64,000 nucleotides of DNA, taken from Sphagnum magellanicum. Its lineage: Eukaryota; Streptophyta; Sphagnopsida; Sphagnales; Sphagnaceae. Location of the stretch: contig CM038909.1 in assembly GCA_021904315.1 (NCBI GenBank), positions 22,482,212-22,546,211 of the forward strand, written 5' to 3'. Made by a program: the position numbers and the translations under genes. Below, piece by piece: positions 58,205 to 64,000 of the stretch (the stretch's first letter is position 1; each line of letters opens with the position of its first letter). The notes beneath the pieces are model-generated. The model searched no databases. It was given only the letters and a program-made list of their open reading frames with translations, and was not told where the DNA came from.

Positions 58205-60565
58205 ATGGGGGATGTTAATGATTACGAAAGGCCTTTGGGTGGAGAGTACTATGGAACGAGATCCAATGGAAGAAGACGTTGTTGCATTGCACTGGCTGTG
58301 GGGCTTCTAGCGACGGTGATACTCATAATCGCTATCGCTGTGCCATTGTCTATGAAGCACAAATCCCAAGTGAATCAACCAACTGGCGCGGACGCAATCA
58401 GCGCGGCATGCGGCGCGACTTTGTTCCCTATCGTCTGCAATGAGACCATGGGGACCGGCAATGGTAACTTCACCACGAATTCAAGAGGCATGAGCACCTA
58501 CGCTATCCAACTCGCGGGCAACGGCGTGAACCAGACGCTGTTCGCGGTGTTGGGTATCAACGCCAGTTCCAATCTCAACGTGACGGGAGCGGTAGACACT
58601 TGCCTGGAGACTCTCTCACTCGCAGGCTCTTACCTTGCATCGATCTACAACGACATACAGAATGAGACCGCAGTACTGGAAGACATTCAAGCAGCATTGT
58701 ATGGAGCTTGGGAGTTGCACACCACTTGCGTAGACACGTTCGTGGAGTATGCTCCGGACTTCAGCGCCAACGTCTCAGCTCAGGGACAACAAGCAGATCA
58801 GCTCCTCAGCAATGCCGGTTCCTTGCTGAACGCCTTGGTTACATTCGGAAACGACTTGACACAGTGGAAACCCACGCTTTACGGTCTTCCCGACGGCCTC
58901 AACTTCTCAAGCATCGTCAGCAGCATTCCTTCATCAGTCGAGAACGCCTTCCACAACCTCACTGGAGGTGGGAATCGGAGACTACTCTCGAATCCGGATC
59001 TTGTTCCTGAAACCGAGGAGGATTTGAACCAGCCGCCACGGTGGTTGAATCCCAGCGACAGAAGGTTGCTGGCTGGATCTCCCTCCTTCTACAACGCCGT
59101 CGTAGCCAAAGATGGATCCGGACACTACAAAACAATTCAAGCTGCGATCAGTGCCGCTCCCAAAAACAAACAAACAAGATGGGTGATCTGGGTCAAGACT
59201 GGTGTCTACTATGAGAATGTCGTTGTTCAAGGCGGTTCCATCAACCTCTTCCTCATCGGCGACGGCATCGGCAAAACCGTGATCAGTGGAAACAGAAACG
59301 TGGGTTGCAACTGTGGGATGACCACTTTCCTGTCGGCCACTCTTGGTACGTACTTCCTTCAGCTCTTGACTGCTGTGGTCTCACTAGCTCGTTGCGGGAA
59401 ACCCATTCTTGATATGTGTACGTCGTGGAGGAGAAGCAGCATCCTGGAAAACAAAGATTGTTTGTCCAAATTTGCAGCTTTTGTCTACAGTATGTGGCCG
59501 TGCACTGGAAATCTTGGAAGAGATACAGCAGTCAAACCCAGTGGATCAACTGGAAGACTGCTGTGAACCTGGAAAATTGACAGTCAAATCGTATTTATTG
59601 ATTTCTCCCTCTTTCTGATTGGCTACATAATTGGATTGGTCTAAGTGGCTTGCTATTACTGATCTCCTACCTATTTGCAATCTCAGTTTCAGTTTTATGG
59701 GTGGGGTTGGAAAAAAAAATGTAATTAAAACTTGAATGTGAGAAACATTTTTTGCAGTTTCACATACTGAGCACCGCTGGAGATGCTCTAAGATCATATG
59801 CCCTGCACATGTGGATCAAGCTAGCTAATTGAGATCTATAGTTGTGAATTGTCTGTTTTAATTTTTTTTTTGTGTGCAGCAATTTCTGGACCTGGGTTCA
59901 TGATGAAAGGCATCACAGTGAGGAACACAGCAGGAGCCAAAATGTTTCAAGCTGTTGCACTGAGAGTGAGTGCCGACAAAACGGCGTTTTTCCAATGCTC
60001 TTTCGAAGCCTACCAAGATACGCTGTACGCCAATGCATTCCGCCAGTACTACAGCGAGTGCATGATCCTCGGGACAGTGGATTTCATCTTCGGCAACGCC
60101 GCCGCTGTGTTCCAGAACTGTGATATCCTTGCGCAAACCGGTATTGTGGGACAGCAGAACACTTACACAGCTCAAGGAAGGACCAGTCCTGTGACGAATA
60201 CCGGTATCTCATTCCAGAACTGCTATTTCGACGGCACTCAAGCCCTTCATGCTCAGTCCACCATCTTCCTCACGTATCTGGGTCGCCCCTGGAAAGAATA
60301 CGCGGTGTGCGTCCATTTGAAATCCAACTTGGGTACCGTCGTCAACCCGGCTGGCTGGCTCTACTGGAACTTCACCAACTTCGGTTTGTACACTTCGTTT
60401 TTCGCCGAGTACCAGAGTATTGGTCCCGGCGCCAAGGGACCCCGAGTGTCGTGGTCGCACCAAATTACCAACCCGGCTATCGCTGATCGTTACCAGGCCA
60501 ATGCTTTCATCCAAGGCAACACATGGGTACCTGCCACCGGTTTTCCTTACACTGCCATCCTCTGA
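58205..60565 (+). CDS. Pectinesterase with PMEI pro-region (type I PME), two exons
   Basis: Exons 58205-59345 and 59880-60565, joined across a 534-bp GT-AG intron (G|GTACGT to GTGTGCAG|C), encode 608 aa. Residues about 28-48 are a signal-anchor/membrane segment preceded by RRR. A PMEI-like domain follows (about 64-225) with four Cys (first pair C69, C78). Two RRLL subtilase-type processing motifs occur at 258-261 and 286-289. The catalytic PME domain starts near residue 295 (AVVAKDGSGHYKTI). Catalytic and substrate residues are all present: Q404 (QAVAL), Q426 and D427 (QDTL), D448 (DFIFG), R516 and W518 (GRPW). The enzyme would demethylesterify homogalacturonan in the cell wall after release of the inhibitory pro-region. 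The intron splits the ATLA-ISGPGF segment, in line with the family. Coding GC is high against AT-rich flanks. Confidence 0.93.
59346..59879 (+). other. Pectinesterase intron
   Basis: The donor GTACGT and the acceptor TTTTTTTTTGTGTGCAG, with a long pyrimidine tract, support splicing. Reading through would end the protein at 59564-59566 and lose the catalytic domain. The intron contains the end of a MITE at 59769-59791. Confidence 0.9.
59769..59791. mobile_element. Terminus of a Tourist-like MITE within the pectinesterase intron
   Basis: GAGCACCGCTGGAGATGCTC followed by TAA matches the terminal inverted repeat and flanking trinucleotide of the 51.2-kb MITE (reverse complement GAGCATCTCCAGCGGTGCTC). 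The preceding CACATACT is also shared. No matching left end is visible in the intron, so this is a truncated or decayed copy. Confidence 0.6.
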
Positions 60566-62239
60566 TCATCATCTTCCCTCTTCTTCACTCAACTCCAACT
60601 TCCCTGGATAAAGTTCCAGCATTCCTCGACAATAATCTTTCCGGAGGCAAGTAGTGAAAATTTCCTTCCTAGACTCAACTTCAACGTCATTCATATGTTT
60701 TATTCGAGCATTCATTCCTCCTAGCCAATAATAATAATAAGACTCCGGGGGATTCAAAGTAAGTTATTGTTCATATTTTGTTGGATGCTTTGCCCCTCCG
60801 GGTAGAGACATTGCCAAAGTTTGGTATCCTTTATATTCAATCTAGGGTCATGCATGTGAAGTCCAGTCTAGAAACATTTCCAGCATAACCAGCAAGGATC
60901 CAATTGGGCTTCACCATGGTAACCACCATGTGTTTCCAATTTAGTATAGATATGTTGATTATTTATCATCCTTATAAATGTCATTGAAATGGCAGAGCCA
61001 TCATGCGAAGAGCCTCTTGTCCCATCTTTGGCATGGTTCTATGCTTTAGCGCTTGTCTGCATGAGTACGTAATATATACTTAGAGCTCGTGTTATGGGTT
61101 TTCTGACTTTGTACTTGGCTAATGAATTTTGTTTCCATGTGTTTTGATTTGGCTGCACTTGTGCAGATGTGTTTTTTCCAACAAAGGTGCTGCAGTTCTT
61201 TAGCCCCCCCTGTGTTTCTATCAACTCAACTTTGTTTTCTCTGGGGAGACGATGGATTCAAAACGGGAATAAATTAATTTTTTTCAGAAGTTCAGAAACT
61301 AGGTACAGTTCTGATTGTGCTAAAGCTGAAAGCTTCTTCTTTTGCACAAGAAGTACTTGCTGGAGCTGTTGCTTTTTCATGGGTAGAAAATATTCCACTA
61401 AAAAGAAGCTGTGTTCAAAATTTGGAATCTAGATTTAGAGATAGGAGGAAGCTGTGTTTTACCCCCCATTCTTTTGTTATATGATTTTTCATAAAGGATC
61501 TGCTGGTGGATAGCTAAGCTGAACACTTTGGGTCTTTCACAAACTTTATTCAATAAAATTTCCAATTCTGATTCAATCTGCCATTTCATTCCGAACTTAA
61601 TATGGATGTATCTATGTCATGGTATGCTAAAGAGGTTTTTTTTTGTAAATGGGCATTGGATGCAGTCTTCACATATTTTCCTCCCTTTTAAAGTCTTTGT
61701 TCATGTTTCTGTATTTGTGTCTAAAGTAGAAGTCCACAGCTCTGTGCAGGTACTTTAGACAGTACTTTATTCTCTTGTATTCTAGTGGTCATTGCTATAA
61801 GCCAAGCAGCTTTTAAGGATTACTGTTTCACTTTCAAATCAAATTCTCTATTGGTCAATGCATCAGAAATAGTGCATGCAAAATCTGGAGTCTCCACCAT
61901 GAAAGTTATGAACAAAATTCATCTGTTGTCCATGAGACAGATTTGATGAAATAAAAGGACTTAACACATCCTCAGCAGCCCAAGGACCAACAGATACGAG
62001 ACCAGAAACAAACTTCATAAAATCTTGTACATCAATGTACCTTCCTTCACTTTGTGATCATCTCTGCTGAAGATTGGAATTTAAAGACCTTTCTGCAATT
62101 CACATTAGGCAACTGGCTCCACGAAGAGATGATAAGATGAGGCACACAACTTCAAAACTACCAACTCTGTACTCAGCCATATGCCACTAGGGAAGAAAAA
62201 AAGGAATCAGCAAAATTGTGTACCCCTGTTGTTTCTCTG
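60566..62239. other. Pectinesterase 3' region and intergenic DNA
   Basis: An AATAATAATAATAAG run at 60726-60741 is a candidate polyadenylation upstream element for the pectinesterase transcript. Beyond it I see no gene; the frames at 61169-61432 and 61528-61758 lack recognisable features. Confidence 0.45.
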
Positions 62240-63400
62240 TAGCACTTGTCAACTTGTATAGGACAATGCCATCTCAGATACTTTGACATTCTTGGAGAGT
62301 GGTTGCTTGGTGAAGGGCCATTTTGCAAGCTCTGATTTTGTTTTTGCTCATGAATCTGTTGATTCAGATCTTGCCTTTAGCAGGTCAGCTTCAAGCCCTT
62401 CACAGACTACATTGGACATCCCTCTTTCCTTCTGCAGGTTTACAATTTGAATCTGAAGTTCCTCAGTGTTCGTCTCAGCATTAGACATAGTGGCTTGCAC
62501 CTTCTGAACATTTGACCTTGCAGTTCTCAGCTCCTCTTCAAGAGAATCTCTCACATTACTCGATGCCAACATTCCAATATGCAGTGCTGCAGGACAAGGC
62601 CATTCCTTAAGAAAATAGGACAACTGCTCAAATTTCTTCAATGCCATAAATACTTCACATTACAATCCACCTCATAACTATTATCTGTGCTCATTAACTG
62701 TTGAGAATAGAAGCAATTCACCAAGGTTTCCATCACAACCATCCATACCTTCACTTTGCTTCTTAGAAACCTGAGCAGCCTCAAGCTGCTTTGTTCTTTG
62801 CAAGTTGTAGCTCATCTTGTAAACCCAAGACAGTGGCCTCCAGGCTCATCACCTCTGCAGCAAACTCGTTTGTCTGAGTATCTTGAAGCTCCTGGGCTAG
62901 GGACCTTGCTACCTTCAACTCCTCTTCAAGAGACTCTATCTTAACTATTTGACACCTTCAATTCAACAGAAAATGCTCCAAAACCATTCACTCAAATTCA
63001 CAGATGCTCCAGGAGCATGGAGGAACATGAAATTCAATGCTTGAGTAGGACTTTTCCAGACATTATAACAATGGAACTATATGACCAGTCATTTGTCCTA
63101 TCACCTTAAGCTTCAGTCAAACCATCAGCACTGCCTGTGACTAATGGATGCTTCTATGAGTTGCTTACCAGCTTTACACTATTTGCCTCATCCTCAGCTT
63201 TGGAAAGTGCACCTGACAGTTGCTCCAACTGCTGCCTGAGCAACTCCTACTCTATATTCAATTGCTCTGTCTCCCAATCTCTTTCTCTAGAGCTTCCATC
63301 CTTGATTTAATAACAGAGGCATTGCTATCAGCTTCCTTTGTTAAGCGCAAAGTTAGCGTGTCATTAACACCTTTACTTAGGTCTTTCCCCCTTATCCCCT
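62240..63400 (-). pseudogene. Broken coiled-coil protein gene with retained splice sites
   Basis: Minus-strand blocks encode heptad-rich sequence. The 63.4-63.17 kb block reads LTLRLTKEADSNASVIKSRM, EALEKEIGR, then after a frameshift and a TAG, ELLRQQLEQLSGALSKAEDE to SVKL, followed by a GTAAGC donor. After an AG acceptor near 62942, IESLEEELKVARSLAQELQD and MSLEATVLGLQDELQLAKN run to a one-base frameshift, then KQLEAAQVSKKQSEGMDG. A third block (about 62630-62348) reads SSNVRDSLEEELRTARSNVQ to LEADLLKARSESTDS; after TGA the frame continues as AKTKSELAKWPFTKQPLSKN to 62240. This suggests a long myosin-tail-like or WEB-like coiled-coil protein, family uncertain. At least two stops and two frameshifts mark it as a pseudogene. 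It is likely a truncated gene copy. Confidence 0.6.
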
Positions 63401-64000
63401 TGAAGTTGGTCAAAAGGGGGAATCACATTTTATCACTCAACTTCTACTCCCCTTAATCCTTAGTTCTACCCTAATAGGTTCCCACTAATTCCAAGACACC
63501 CTCTCCCCCTCTTCTAGCAATTATTTTCCCTCTCTCTCTCTTAGAGTTTCTTCTCCTATCAGGCTGTAGATAACAACCCTACTTCTCCTTCTAGCAATTC
63601 CTTTTCTTTAGGTTTTTCGATTATAGTTTCCCTTTTTTTGGCTACAACAAATAGTGAACCTTTCTTTCTTTACCAACTCTTCTCTTAACTCATTTCACCA
63701 GCTACAATCCTAATCTAGACATACACCTTCCACCCTCAACATCAATTTTCATACAATCCAACAAGTTCTTGCACACACAGTCCTTACATTTTCAAGAACA
63801 AGGAATAATACATTGATTAAAGTTCTCGTATTCCCAAGTCTAGCTCCTAACAGTCTCCTAGTATTGGTCTCTTTACAATCTTCCATTACCACACTTCCTA
63901 GCTCTACAACTATCAACACTTCAAAAAAGTTCTTACCTTACACAAAATGATCTTTTCACATATTCTCTCCTTTTCCATTCTTTTCCAAAAGCAGCCCCTA
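63401..64000. other. Pyrimidine-rich intergenic DNA
   Basis: The plus strand is rich in C and T (for example CCCTCTCTCTCTC near 63529), with repeated TTCTCCT and TAGCAATT words. No gene is recognised up to the window edge. Confidence 0.5.

Noticed and set aside
59346..59566. Unspliced continuation of the first pectinesterase frame
   Set aside because: It lacks PME motifs and ends before the catalytic residues; the GT-AG intron restores the conserved ATLAISGPGF segment.

Overview
The window looks like nuclear DNA of a land plant with a large, repeat-rich, gene-poor genome. The evidence is a pectinesterase of the land-plant pro-region/catalytic type with one GT-AG intron, a plant-type L1 LINE (DUF4283-like gag, APE endonuclease, RT, zf-RVT), Ty1/copia, PIF/Harbinger, hAT-like and SINE relics, and very AT-rich intergenic DNA. 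I cannot name the species. The LINE and the DDE_1-type transposon relic remind me of non-flowering plants, but that is a weak impression.

Layout. 1-5.0 kb is AT-rich and has no recognisable gene. 5.03-6.97 kb is a hAT-like non-autonomous element with GATATC-rich ends and a T-rich tandem-repeat core. 7.03-14.54 kb is a nearly full-length LINE on the minus strand, joined at its 5' end to an inverted fragment of 25S rRNA; LINE plus rRNA together are bounded by one ~22-bp target-site duplication. 15.5-16.4 kb holds a small basic gene that resembles a linker histone (H15 domain). 16.7-17.9 kb holds two abutting hAT-like MITEs. 20.4-22.2 kb is a decayed PIF/Harbinger transposase. 24.9-25.3 kb is a fold-back element. 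31.3-32.5 kb (minus) is a decayed DDE_1 transposase. 34.7-38.1 kb is a decayed Ty1/copia polyprotein. 38.7-41.3 kb is an intron-containing pseudogene of splicing factor SF3B4 (SAP49). 43.1-44.5 kb holds a direct repeat pair. A SINE head lies at 49.4 kb, a Tourist-like MITE at 51.2-51.6 kb and a 235-bp hAT-like MITE with a perfect 8-bp duplication at 54.6 kb. 58.2-60.6 kb is an intact pectinesterase gene. 62.2-63.4 kb (minus) is a broken coiled-coil gene with recognisable splice sites.

Only two genes look intact: the H15-like gene and the pectinesterase. They have no evident functional link. The rest records DNA- and RNA-mediated transposition and gene decay. The most unusual signals are the LINE/25S rRNA chimera inside a single duplication, a set of hAT-like elements that share the CAGTGTTGGG terminus but carry different subterminal motif arrays, and the intron-retaining SF3B4 pseudogene.
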